This document shows, piece after piece, positions 6,493-14,162 of a DNA stretch of 17,207 nt. Each line of letters begins with the position of its first letter. Positions within the stretch are counted from its first letter, which is position 1. The stretch comes from Gammaproteobacteria bacterium UBA6173 (lineage in GTDB: Bacteria > Pseudomonadota > Gammaproteobacteria > Pseudomonadales > Pseudohongiellaceae): contig DITX01000176.1 of the NCBI GenBank assembly GCA_002422225.1, positions 1 to 17,207 of the forward strand, written 5' to 3'. A program made the translations under genes and the position numbers. The notes under the pieces were generated by a model. It worked only from the letters and a program-made list of their open reading frames with translations. It searched no databases and was not told where the DNA came from.

Positions 6493-8688
6493 TTATTCCA
6501 GCAAAGGAATGACCAGCGTAATCGCCACGCCTTCATACTCTTTGATGTTGTCCGCCCGTATTTGTCCCTGATGGAATTCAGCCACTAAGCGCGCTATATG
6601 CAGGCCCATGCCTAAGTGTGGCTCGCGCTGCTTTTCCTGTGGCCGCACCGAGATCATGGAATCAAACAAGCGACCCTTCATTTCTTCAGGCAGGTAAGGT
6701 CCGTAGTTGGTGACTCGCACTACTGCACGATCTTTGATCGCACGGCAGAAAACAGTAATTGGCTTTTTGTAGTAGCTGAATTCAACGGCATTAGCGATGA
6801 GTTTGTCCATCAATTGTGCGATGTATTCCGGCACACCGTTGATCATGACACAACCTTCAAGATCGGCGTCGATGACGGCGTCGGGATAGGCCAATCGATA
6901 TCCCTCAACACAGCCAGCCAAGACCTTCACTAGATCTATTTTTTCTTTCTCTGAGGTCTGCAGCATCTGCTCGAGCCGGGTTGCCTCACTCATATTAGTC
7001 AGAATCAGGTTCAGGCGACTGATCCCCTCTTCAGCGCGCTGGATATAGACAGCAGACTCTTTGCCCTGGGAAACCATGCCTAGGTTCTCCAGGGAGGAGC
7101 GCACTACGGTAACAGGCGTGCGTAGCTCATGCGACAAGCGCGATGACATATTCTCGAGATAGTTGGTGTATTGGCCCAGGCGTTCCACCATGTTGTAAAA
7201 GCTACGTGAAAGATCGCCAATCTCATCTGAACTTTTTGTGGCAATAATTGTATTTTTGAGCCGCCCGTTGTCATCAATAATGTTTTCTGCCTGATTCCTC
7301 AGCGCTCGTATGCGTGTTGATATCCGTGATGCAAAAAAGAACAGACCAAACGCCACCAGTAACATGACACCGAGAATAGTATTGAACAGTGTCTCCATTG
7401 CCTGATTACGGAAGGTTCTCAGGCCATTCATATTCTGGTCGACCACAACCGCACCCATAATTTCGCCGTCCGCAAAAATGGGGTAAGCGGCTTCCAGAAT
7501 TCGGGTTTGATCTTCATTGATTGTTCTGAACTGAGTCTGGGCTTCGCCTCCCAATGCGGAGCTCAAATGTGCCCCTTCCAACCTGCTTCCGACATACAAC
7601 TCATCGATAAAATCGTTGGAGGGCTTGGTCAGTATCTGATAATAAATAGGGTGAAGTATCTTGTCTTCGAGCATGCGCAGATACCTGTTACGGTCTTCAT
7701 CGTCCTGGGGTGAGGTTAAGGACAAGCCGGTTGCTGACTGAATATCCCCCACACTCAGCAACACACGACGAGTTCTGTCGACTACCTGGATACGAGAGTC
7801 GGTATAACCCATGCCCTCGACGATCTTGTCAATTTCCGGGGTAGGCCTCTGAACAGCGCCAAGTCGCTCAATATCGTTGACATTCGAGGTGGCGACAACT
7901 GCTGTTACATTGCGGGTTGCAGGGTCGTCTACATCATAGACAGCAAATCCCAGCTTGGAACCCAGCATCGTTAATGGCATGCGAAGCTCAATGGTGTAGC
8001 CATCCAGATTTTCATACCACTGACCACTGATGCGCTCTTCGTGCCGCAGCGAACCAATATCGCGCAAATCACTGCCAATTTCGTAGGCATAAATGAATTC
8101 CGGACCACGGGGTGACACAACATAACGTTTGAGCTCGCCATCAGGGCCGCTCATGGAAATCTGCACAAAATCACTGCGGTGAATGCTCAGACTGTCAGGC
8201 GAACGGTAAACAACATTATCGTCTACAACATTCATGTAGGCATATAAAAAGCGATTGTGCTCACCCACCAGCAGCTTGAAGTTAAGTGACTCGTCGTTGT
8301 GGTAGTAACGAGAAAACTCACTTTGGGGATTCAAGGGTGTAGCGATAGTGTTTGCCCGGCCATAGGACAATTCATAGCGTTGATAATCGCCCCAGTCTGT
8401 CAGGGTATTGTCATCAAGACCCAATGCATAATAGATCGGATAGACGTACAGATTTTCACTACGCCGCGCGGGACCAAACGTGCCCTCGTCAAAAAGCTCA
8501 GGACGCTCATTCAGCGCAGTCGCCAAAGCGCGAGCAGTGCCCAACACGACCTGTTCCTGGCCACGTCGCAAATAGTCTTCCATTTCCAGAATATAGCTGT
8601 ACCCCAACCAAGGGATAACAAGCAGAAAACTGGACAAAAATACCAGTTTGAAGCGAATGCCAAATGGGTGTTTAAGGGCTTTAGTCAT
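6493..8688 (-). CDS. pdsS: Sensor histidine kinase of the proteobacterial dedicated sortase system type (PdsS)
   Basis: A 731-aa membrane histidine kinase. TM1 is at about residues 12-31 (KLVFLSSFLLVIPWLGYSYI), followed by the characteristic MEDYLRRGQEQVVLGTARALATAL, a ~400-residue periplasmic sensor region, TM2 at about 437-456, a HAMP segment, and the H-box SHELRTPVTVVR with the phospho-acceptor His near residue 521. The N-box is KLIANAVEF near 631 and the G2 box is HLGMGLHIA. The G1 box is degenerate (TNYGPYLP, lacking the usual Asp-x-Gly-x-Gly). The N-terminus and partner match the kinase associated with the dedicated sortase of marine Proteobacteria. It lies 17 bp downstream of its response regulator on the same strand. 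No sortase gene lies within this window. Confidence 0.85.
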   Translation of the reverse strand: MTKALKHPFGIRFKLVFLSSFLLVIPWLGYSYILEMEDYLRRGQEQVVLGTARALATALNERPELFDEGTFGPARRSENLYVYPIYYALGLDDNTLTDWGDYQRYELSYGRANTIATPLNPQSEFSRYYHNDESLNFKLLVGEHNRFLYAYMNVVDDNVVYRSPDSLSIHRSDFVQISMSGPDGELKRYVVSPRGPEFIYAYEIGSDLRDIGSLRHEERISGQWYENLDGYTIELRMPLTMLGSKLGFAVYDVDDPATRNVTAVVATSNVNDIERLGAVQRPTPEIDKIVEGMGYTDSRIQVVDRTRRVLLSVGDIQSATGLSLTSPQDDEDRNRYLRMLEDKILHPIYYQILTKPSNDFIDELYVGSRLEGAHLSSALGGEAQTQFRTINEDQTRILEAAYPIFADGEIMGAVVVDQNMNGLRTFRNQAMETLFNTILGVMLLVAFGLFFFASRISTRIRALRNQAENIIDDNGRLKNTIIATKSSDEIGDLSRSFYNMVERLGQYTNYLENMSSRLSHELRTPVTVVRSSLENLGMVSQGKESAVYIQRAEEGISRLNLILTNMSEATRLEQMLQTSEKEKIDLVKVLAGCVEGYRLAYPDAVIDADLEGCVMINGVPEYIAQLMDKLIANAVEFSYYKKPITVFCRAIKDRAVVRVTNYGPYLPEEMKGRLFDSMISVRPQEKQREPHLGMGLHIARLVAEFHQGQIRADNIKEYEGVAITLVIPLLE

Positions 8689-8705
8689 GTTCCAAGCACC
8701 CGCTG

Positions 8706-9455
8706 CTAATCGCCTCCATCTCCATCGCTGGTTCCATCGACGGCAACGTCACCACCACCAATCATTTGTGTATTCCAGCGATACCCCATGCCATAGACTG
8801 TTTCTATGCAGTCAAATTCCGGTGCTACTTGCATAAACTTTTTACGGATACGTTTAACGTGCGAGGTAATTGTGCTGCCATCCACAAAAATCTTGGATTC
8901 CTGCATTAACACCTGGCGACTTTTGACATGACCGGGAAACTTGACCAGCGCGTGCACCATCCAGAACTCGGTCACAGTCAGTGGAACGGCTTGCCCATCC
9001 CACTGAATGGTCAGCCTGCCAATATCCAGCACCAGCTTTTCACGCTGCAGCAGGTTTTCCGGTGAGGTGGGCTGGTTCAACGCATCCTGACGACGAAACA
9101 ACGCGGCAATGCGCGCCGACAAATGCGGCAGGCTGATATCTTTTGTCAGATAGTCATCCGCGCCCATGCGCAGGCCGCTGACCGTGTCAAAGTCGTTGTC
9201 TCGCGCAGTCAGGAAAATGATCGGCAAGGTTTCTGACATCGATCTCAGGCTCTGGCAAAGTGCGAATCCGCCGTCGATCTCGTTTTCCAGACCAATATCG
9301 ATGATCGCCAGATTAGGCAATCGCAAGTCAAATGCGCGCATGGCATCGCGCCTGTTGGCGAATGTCTGGACCTCATAGCCTTGTTTACGCAACACATCTG
9401 CGTAGTTCTCACGTATTGCTGCCTCGTCTTCAACAATCGCAATTCGTCGAGCCAT
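8706..9455 (-). CDS. pdsR: OmpR-type response regulator of the dedicated sortase system type (PdsR)
   Basis: A 249-aa response regulator with a receiver domain (acidic pocket Glu9/Asp10, phospho-acceptor Asp53 in AIIDIGLE, Thr83, Lys105) and a C-terminal winged helix of the OmpR/PhoB type (LTVTEFWMVHALVKFPGHV, ending near YGMGYRW). A short Gly/Asp-rich tail follows the domain. The ATG at 9455 has a good RBS (GGAAGG, 6 bp spacing) and starts right at the receiver domain; the frame stays open upstream to 9668, but that part is intergenic sequence on structure and coding grounds. It is transcribed ahead of pdsS. Two palindromes sit over its predicted promoter, which may reflect autoregulation. 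Confidence 0.88.
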   Translation of the reverse strand: MARRIAIVEDEAAIRENYADVLRKQGYEVQTFANRRDAMRAFDLRLPNLAIIDIGLENEIDGGFALCQSLRSMSETLPIIFLTARDNDFDTVSGLRMGADDYLTKDISLPHLSARIAALFRRQDALNQPTSPENLLQREKLVLDIGRLTIQWDGQAVPLTVTEFWMVHALVKFPGHVKSRQVLMQESKIFVDGSTITSHVKRIRKKFMQVAPEFDCIETVYGMGYRWNTQMIGGGDVAVDGTSDGDGGD

Positions 9456-9489
9456 CTTACACCTTCCCCAAAATACCCTCAGGGCGCTG

Positions 9490-9523
9490 ACTATACCGCA
9501 TTTATGCGGACCACAAAGTGGTC
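9490..9523 (-). promoter_or_regulatory. pdsR promoter overlaid by two adjacent palindromes
   Basis: On the minus strand a TATAGT -10 (9495-9490) is preceded by TTTGTG or TTGTGG at 15-16 bp. The palindrome CCGCATTTATGCGG (9496-9509) fills the spacer, and GACCACAAAGTGGTC (9509-9523) covers the -35 region. The predicted transcript starts about 28 nt before the ATG. The palindromes are candidate operators. Confidence 0.5.
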
Positions 9524-9670
9524 GAAGCCTCGCATAACCACATGCCATTATTCTGACATATTTGCTCAGCATAATGCCCTTGTTTATGCCTGCCAACGCA
9601 AGAAATCTCCTGTCTAATCCCCAGAGAACAACAGCAATCGCCGGATATTTTTTGCTTGGAGCCTGCACTG

Positions 9671-10333
9671 ATGAGCACTACCAGACTGGTAATTGGAGAC
9701 AAGAATTTTTCATCTTGGTCACTGAGACCTTGGTTATTGTTAAAAAACTTCGAAATCCCGTTTGAGGAGGTTAATGTAGCACTTTATCAAGGCAATACTG
9801 CCGAGAAGCTGGGGCCTTTATCGCCCTCGCTGAAAGTGCCGGCATTTCAGCATCGCGATACCACCGTATGGGACTCCATTGCGATTTGCGAATACATATC
9901 GGAAGCCTTGCTGGATGGTAAAGGCTGGCCCAGCAGCCCTCGTAAACGCGCGACCGCACGCTCCATATGCGCTGAAGTACACGCGGAGTTCCCGAATCTT
10001 AAGCGCGATTGGCCGATGAACTGCCACGCGTCCGTCAAGTTGTCAGTGACAGACGCGATTGCCGACGAAATCGCGCGTATCGACGCGATCTGGAGCTGCT
10101 GCCGCCGAAAACACGGTGCCGGCGGCGAGTACCTGTTTGGCCGATTCTCTATTGCTGATTGTATGTATGCGCCGATGGCCATAGCATTTTGCGCATATGG
10201 GGCGGAACTCAGTGGCCCCGCACAAAAATACGCAGATACCATTCTCGCCAACCCATGGGTGCAGGAATGGATTCGTCAGGGTAAAGCAGAGCAGCGAAGC
10301 AAGGTGGTTTTAAGTTCTGTCAGTAGTTTGTAG
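9671..10333 (+). CDS. Glutathione S-transferase family protein with an aberrant C-terminus
   Basis: A 220-aa cytosolic GST-like protein, expected to conjugate glutathione to electrophiles. The N-terminal thioredoxin-fold domain begins with LVIGDKNFSSWSLRPWLLLK, where the Ser/Trp motif is typical of this GST subgroup, and contains the glutathione-contacting loop region (LKVPAF, then WDSIAICEYI). The helical C-terminal domain has the N-capping region GRFSIADCMYAP. The ATG at 9671 has a GGAG RBS and matches the family start; an ATG at 9656 is less likely. After NPWVQEWIRQGKAE the sequence departs from what I expect of the family (usually an acidic end) and ends in a Ser/Val-rich tail, so the last ~12 residues may come from a rearrangement. 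Confidence 0.82.
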   Translation: MSTTRLVIGDKNFSSWSLRPWLLLKNFEIPFEEVNVALYQGNTAEKLGPLSPSLKVPAFQHRDTTVWDSIAICEYISEALLDGKGWPSSPRKRATARSICAEVHAEFPNLKRDWPMNCHASVKLSVTDAIADEIARIDAIWSCCRRKHGAGGEYLFGRFSIADCMYAPMAIAFCAYGAELSGPAQKYADTILANPWVQEWIRQGKAEQRSKVVLSSVSSL

Positions 10334-10415
10334 TAGTAGCGAGTGTTTGTGTATAACTGTGTTGGAAGTAACTCCTTGAAGTAGTGTTGTGAAACTTGTG
10401 GCAAGAGTGACTTTG

Positions 10416-10443
10416 AGCAGGCCTTTATGGCCTGCTTTTTTTT
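10416..10443 (+). terminator. Strong Rho-independent terminator
   Basis: An 8-bp perfect stem AGCAGGCC/GGCCTGCT (10416-10423, 10429-10436) with a 5-nt TTTAT loop is followed by an uninterrupted run of eight T. It probably ends transcription of the GST gene 83 bp upstream. A group II intron 5' end follows directly. Confidence 0.88.
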
Positions 10444-10444
10444 G

Positions 10445-10719
10445 GTGCGCCAGGCATGGCGCGTAGCGCCGTGACGGGCGCTGTTCCGGTACACGTGGTG
10501 GTGGCCGGATGACTTGGTGGTGCAAGTCCTCTGTGAGCCCGGTAAGGGGAATCACTAGCTGAACCGCAAGAGTGTCCACTGCGAGGTGGAATCTGAAGAA
10601 AGCGGAAAGCAAAACACTGGCCTGACGAACAGAAATCGCATATGAGGCGTTTATGGCGGGTAAGGTATCCAATACTGCCAAAGCCCAGTACTTACACGGA
10701 AGCCATCGACGTAGATGCA
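10445..10719 (+). mobile_element. 5' fragment of a group II intron
   Basis: The sequence from 10445 opens with GTGCGCC, the conserved group II intron 5' end (GUGYG). It then runs through typical domain I segments, including GGTGCAAGTCCTCTGTGAG, the GGGGAATCACTAGC block and CTGACGAACAGAAATCGCAT. No reverse transcriptase/maturase gene, domain V or 3' end follows; the similarity stops near 10719, where the transposase remnant begins. The intron starts two bases after the T-run of a Rho-independent terminator, the insertion preference known for class C group II introns. Retaining only the 5' end is not the usual outcome of incomplete retrotransposition, which loses 5' sequence, so a later deletion is likely. 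Confidence 0.75.
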
Positions 10720-10736
10720 ACGAACCACAGCCAGAG

Positions 10737-11225
10737 CTAACCCCTCGCCTGACCCTGAGCAGACAGCCAGTAGCTGATCACCGACGCCCAGACAAAGGAC
10801 ATAAAACCATCCTCCCCTTTCGAGAGCGCCTTACCCGCACCAAAGGCTCTTTTCAATGCCGAGATGTTACCTTAAATGCCCGCTCGAAAGCCCCTGAGTC
10901 TCTTCAGAGTCTTCTCCTTAAGACCCATGGCGCTCAGCGCAATCCCTTTCTTCTTGTGGAACCCAACCCGCTTGATGCCCAGAATCTTGCCTTTAGCAAT
11001 GTTCGCCTGGCTCGCATAGCCGCCATCAGCAATCGTCGTTTCGGGCACGCAACCATAGAGCGCTTGGTGCGATTTAATTAATGGCATAAAGCGTTCTGTA
11101 TCACAAGGATTACCCTTTTCAATCATTAACTGAGTAATCAAGCCGTGTTTATCAGTGGCCAGGTTAATCTTGTGTCCATAATCAATATCCCGATGACCCT
11201 TGATGATAATGTCCGTTTTACAAAA
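10737..11225 (-). pseudogene. Remnant of an IS5/ISNCY-like DDE transposase, C-terminal part
   Basis: On the minus strand the frame reads KTDIIIKGHRDIDYGHKINL, then IADGGYAS (with a catalytic Asp) and GFRAGI. It meets a TAA stop at 10874-10872 and continues in the same frame as GNISALKRAFGAGKAL to a second stop at 10739-10737. Family members have FRAGxEGxIS at this point, so the stop stands exactly at the catalytic Glu codon (GAA to TAA). The N-terminal half of the transposase is missing: the homologous part begins abruptly near 11215-11225, next to a GST fragment. No terminal inverted repeat could be recognised. The element is inactive on both counts. Confidence 0.75.
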
Positions 11226-11569
11226 CCTGGGCAACATTTACGCAATGGCTACACTATCCCGAAGGGTCTGTATTTTTGCCATTGCTGATCAAAATGTTGC
11301 TGCTGCGAAACAGTCAGCCGCACGCCGCACTCGATGCATTTTCAAGTGCCGAAATCAAATTACATCTGGACTACATCGGTCAGCAGTTGTCGGACAAGCC
11401 ATTTATTCTGGGCGAGCATTTCAGTGGCGCAGATATTGGCATGACCTATGTGGTGTCGCTCGCAAAACGCATAGGCGTATTGAATGACTATCCAATCTTG
11501 CTGTCGTACCTTGAAAAAAATATTGCGCGGCCGGCATTCAAGCGGGCGATTGAGCGTGCAGTCGAGTAA
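11222..11569 (+). pseudogene. C-terminal domain of a second glutathione S-transferase, N-terminus deleted
   Basis: Reading in frame from 11222 gives ATFTQWLHYPEGSVFLPLLI, then KMLLLRNSQPHAALDAF, and a helical C-terminal GST domain with ILGEHFSGADIGMTYVVSLA, ending at the stop at 11569. This is the point where family members pass from the linker into the all-helical domain, so the whole thioredoxin-fold domain with its glutathione site is absent. The break coincides with the truncated transposase. The first available start (TTG at 11276) would give a 97-aa protein without a catalytic domain. It is not the missing end of the upstream GST, which has its own C-terminal domain. Confidence 0.75.
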
Positions 11570-11704
11570 TCAACTGGCAGGCACAGGACGGGAAAAATGG
11601 GCTATTGGGTTTTTAGCTGCTTGTGCTAGGCTGGTAACACATAATAACAAGGGGAGATAGTCGCTGTACTTGTTGTGCTCCTCCAAACCCAAAGGTAGCA
11701 AGTA

Positions 11705-12877
11705 ATGCGTCTATCCGGTTTTCATCTGTCCCGTGTTTGTCAGCCTGCCCGTTCACTGCTGTTAGCTGCCATCTGTTTTGCTTCGTCGCCAAACGCCATT
11801 GCACAAGTCGGCAATACCCAGACGCTTGATCCCACCGGTCCCATGCCCTACGACATCGTTGTTGACTGGATGCAGCCCTTTGCTCAGCAAGGGTACACTT
11901 GGGGTGGTAACTCCGGCATTCACGTTGAGTCCAAAAACCGCATCCTGATTGTGCAGCGTGGCGAAACCCAATTGCCCGATCCGCTGCCGCCCGAATACAC
12001 CAATTATGCCGGATCTATGGGCTGGAACGTCATTCAAGGTCGTGGCCGTACCTGGCAGAACCTGTTGTATGTTATTAACAGTGATGGCGAGCTTCAGGAA
12101 GTGTGGGATCAGTGGGATCACCTGTGGGCAGGCACCGATGGCCCCGGGCCGCATCGTTTACGCGTCAGCCCCTATGATCCGGAACGTAAAGTCTGGGTAG
12201 TCGAAGAGACGGGGCACGTCATCTATATTTTTTCCCAAGACGGCAAAGAGTTGCTCAAAACACTTGGCGAGAAAAACGTTTCAGCATCTGACCGCACACA
12301 TTTTGGCAAACCCCAAGACGTCGTGTTTCTGCCCGATGGACATGTGCTGGTAGCCGATGGTCTGGAAAATGCCCGGGTTGTTGTGCTTAACAGTGAAGGT
12401 GAATATGTCTCTGAATTTGGTACGCGTGGGGATCAGCCTGGTCAGTTCCTGAGTGTTCATGGCATGGCGCTAGGCCCGGATAATATGCTGTACGTGGTCG
12501 ACCGTGATGCATTGAATGTGCAGGTGTTTGAACATGTCAATCGTGGTGTCGCCGGTGCTGTTCCTGAATTCGAATTCAGGGCGCGCTGGTTAGGCCCCAA
12601 TTTTCCACTCGACATTATTGTGAGTGATGAATATGCCTGGGTCACTGATATACGCCCAACCAAGGTCATCCAGTTTGATCTGCAGGGCAACCATGTTTAC
12701 ACCTGGTTGCTGCCCCCGGATGGTCCAGGGGCCTGGCTGGAGATGCATTCGTTTGCAGTTGATGCCGATGGCAACTTATACGGCACGGACAATCAATACG
12801 CCAGACCGCAAAAATTGGTGCCGCGTGCGGATGCTGATCCAAAGCATCTGATCCAACCACAATATATTCCACGATAA
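11705..12877 (+). CDS. Secreted NHL-repeat / six-bladed beta-propeller protein
   Basis: A 390-aa exported protein. The signal peptide has a basic start (RLSGFHLSR), the hydrophobic core SLLLAAICFASS and a likely cleavage after ANAIA (about residue 34). The mature part carries repeated NHL-type strands such as GKPQDVVFLPDGHVLVADG, FGTRGDQPGQFLSVHGMALG followed by PDNMLYVVDRDALNVQVF, and FAVDADGNLYGTDNQYARPQ, as in the beta-propellers of peptidyl-alpha-hydroxyglycine lyase-like and gluconolactonase-like proteins. The substrate is unknown; the fold could bind a ligand or act as a lyase or lactonase. The RBS is AAGG, 10 bp upstream. It is apparently monocistronic, with a hairpin after the stop, and convergent with the DUF1295 gene. 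Confidence 0.85.
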   Translation: MRLSGFHLSRVCQPARSLLLAAICFASSPNAIAQVGNTQTLDPTGPMPYDIVVDWMQPFAQQGYTWGGNSGIHVESKNRILIVQRGETQLPDPLPPEYTNYAGSMGWNVIQGRGRTWQNLLYVINSDGELQEVWDQWDHLWAGTDGPGPHRLRVSPYDPERKVWVVEETGHVIYIFSQDGKELLKTLGEKNVSASDRTHFGKPQDVVFLPDGHVLVADGLENARVVVLNSEGEYVSEFGTRGDQPGQFLSVHGMALGPDNMLYVVDRDALNVQVFEHVNRGVAGAVPEFEFRARWLGPNFPLDIIVSDEYAWVTDIRPTKVIQFDLQGNHVYTWLLPPDGPGAWLEMHSFAVDADGNLYGTDNQYARPQKLVPRADADPKHLIQPQYIPR

Positions 12878-12889
12878 AAAATGAGCGAG

Positions 12890-12908
12890 GGAGAGGGAAA
12901 TCCTCTCC
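12890..12908. terminator. Hairpin between convergent genes, possible terminator
   Basis: A 7-bp perfect stem GGAGAGG/CCTCTCC with a GAAAT loop lies between the stops at 12877 and 12919. There is no T-run directly after it on the plus strand. On the minus strand ATTTTTTATC follows about 8 nt after the stem. It is a weak candidate for either direction. Confidence 0.4.
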
Positions 12909-12918
12909 TTCAAACCCG

Positions 12919-13842
12919 TTAGTGTTTCGGCGGTCGCGGGACCAGTATCGGTGTGTTCTGTTTGTAGAGCTGATAGGTGGGCTCAGCGCCCCAGCGCTTG
13001 TCAGATCGCGCTTCCAGCAAAGGTATTCCGCTGACACGGGTCAACAGCAATATTACAAAGAGCGGTGAAATCAGACTGATCAGTTGCCAGCCGCTGAGCA
13101 CCGGTGCAGCGACCATGGCCACGCCTACCCAAAGTAGAATTTCGCCAAAATAGTTCGGATGCCGTGACCATGCCCACAAACCACTCGTAATAAATTTGCC
13201 GTCGTTGGCGGGCACCGCTCTGAAGCTACGCTTTTGTCTGTCGGCGATAATTTCGATGAGAAAACCAATCGCCCACAGGCAGATACCGATATACGCAACA
13301 GTTTCAAGGGGAGCTCTTTGCGTGCTGGTAATGGCGGTCAGCGCGGCGGCACTGCTTACAAAAACCCACAAGGCCTGAATGCTCCAGGTGACCAGGAATC
13401 GGGTGAATATTGGTTTGATGGCATCAAAGCGGCCGTCGGAGCCGTCTTTTCTGACTCGTAAAAACAAAAAGCTGCCCAGTCGGGTGGCCCAGATACAAAT
13501 CAGCAAGGTCAACACAATAGCCCGCAAATCCTGATTGGGCGACAGGTTCAGTGCCACCAGGGCCAGGGTGACAAAACACAAGCTACCGGTCAAATCAAAA
13601 TAGTGCTCAGTCTGCGCCAGCCATGAAGGCAAAAAAATCAGCCAATTGATGGCAAAAGACACGCCCGCGCATAACACCAGCACTGGCACGCTCAAGCCTC
13701 CCAGTTCAGTTACTGCGCCATTTTGACTGCCTGCCAGCGCGATACCAGCTGCCGCTGCAAGGGTGATGAGGATGACCAAGACCATACGGCCATGGTTTAT
13801 CTTTTTGGTATTGTTATTGTCTGCTGTACCTGATTGGCTCAT
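12919..13842 (-). CDS. DUF1295 family integral membrane protein (steroid 5-alpha-reductase-like fold)
   Basis: A 307-aa polytopic inner-membrane protein with seven or eight hydrophobic segments. It belongs to DUF1295, related to the steroid 5-alpha-reductase and isoprenylcysteine methyltransferase folds. The diagnostic region is ITSGLWAWSRHPNYFGEILL, whose RHPNYxGE core is conserved, followed by two membrane segments and a C-terminal PTYQLYKQNTPILVPRPP. The block SGxFDAIKPIF-like (DGSDGRFDAIKPIF) precedes the middle helices. The fold suggests NAD(P)H-dependent reduction or modification of a lipid, but no substrate is known. The RBS GGGAG lies 5 bp before the ATG. It is divergent from the degraded sigma locus, with 194 bp between them. 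Confidence 0.88.
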   Translation of the reverse strand: MSQSGTADNNNTKKINHGRMVLVILITLAAAAGIALAGSQNGAVTELGGLSVPVLVLCAGVSFAINWLIFLPSWLAQTEHYFDLTGSLCFVTLALVALNLSPNQDLRAIVLTLLICIWATRLGSFLFLRVRKDGSDGRFDAIKPIFTRFLVTWSIQALWVFVSSAAALTAITSTQRAPLETVAYIGICLWAIGFLIEIIADRQKRSFRAVPANDGKFITSGLWAWSRHPNYFGEILLWVGVAMVAAPVLSGWQLISLISPLFVILLLTRVSGIPLLEARSDKRWGAEPTYQLYKQNTPILVPRPPKH

Positions 13843-13940
13843 GGCGTCTCCCAGATGCTGGTATTCACTTTGATTTTATTTGTTCTTGTACGTGCGCTGG
13901 CCGGTTTCAGTTTAACGCGTGTTCCAGTGAGGCTCATAGT

Positions 13941-13970
13941 ACCTGTCGAAAGGCGTGCCTGGCGACAGGT
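13941..13970. repeat. 30-bp palindrome in the leader of the degraded sigma locus
   Basis: Arms ACCTGTCG (13941-13948) and CGACAGGT (13963-13970) enclose a second pair, AGGC (13951-13954) and GCCT (13957-13960), around a GT centre. Only the AA/GG positions are unpaired. It has no T-run after it, so it looks more like an operator or an RNA hairpin than a terminator. Confidence 0.6.
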
Positions 13971-14036
13971 GCGCCGAACGAATCCCCGGGCACCACGAAT
14001 AAAATTCAGTTGGCGGTGTAACATCAGGGGAGGGTT

Positions 14037-14162
14037 GTGAAAATCACGCTGGCAGGTGACGACGAACCTATGAATATTGAACTGACTATTGATCGGGGGA
14101 TCTTGCAGCGCTGCATCAGACGAGACCGAGATGCATTCAGGCTGTGGTGGTTGAGCAACTAA
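14037..14162 (+). pseudogene. N-terminal remnant of a second ECF sigma factor, frame broken
   Basis: From a GTG at 14037 with AGGGG 6 bp upstream (or the in-frame ATG at 14070), 41 codons run to a TAA at 14160-14162. The part ELTIDRGILQRCIRRDRDAF has the look of the start of ECF region 2 (a short leader, then RDxxAF). Removing one T near 14143-14145 would join it to the next frame as AFRLVVEQLKRP. About 45 residues of region 2 expected between RDAF and the PWYYTI motif are also missing, so a deletion plus a frameshift is the simplest reading. Confidence 0.55.

Noticed and set aside
9456..9668. N-terminal extension of PdsR up to 9668
   Set aside because: The receiver domain starts at 9455 with a good RBS, and the extension runs across the promoter palindromes.
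10310..10720. 136-codon minus-strand open frame across the terminator and intron fragment
   Set aside because: It is antisense to the group II intron 5' domain and runs through a terminator hairpin. Such frames recur as hypothetical proteins only because the intron RNA is conserved.
13941..13970. Integron attC site reading of the palindrome
   Set aside because: No GTTRRRY core sites flank it, and there are no integrase or cassette genes nearby.
13834..14040. 68-codon plus-strand frame in the DUF1295/sigma gap
   Set aside because: It has no RBS, no recognisable content, and crosses the 30-bp palindrome; it begins inside the DUF1295 gene.
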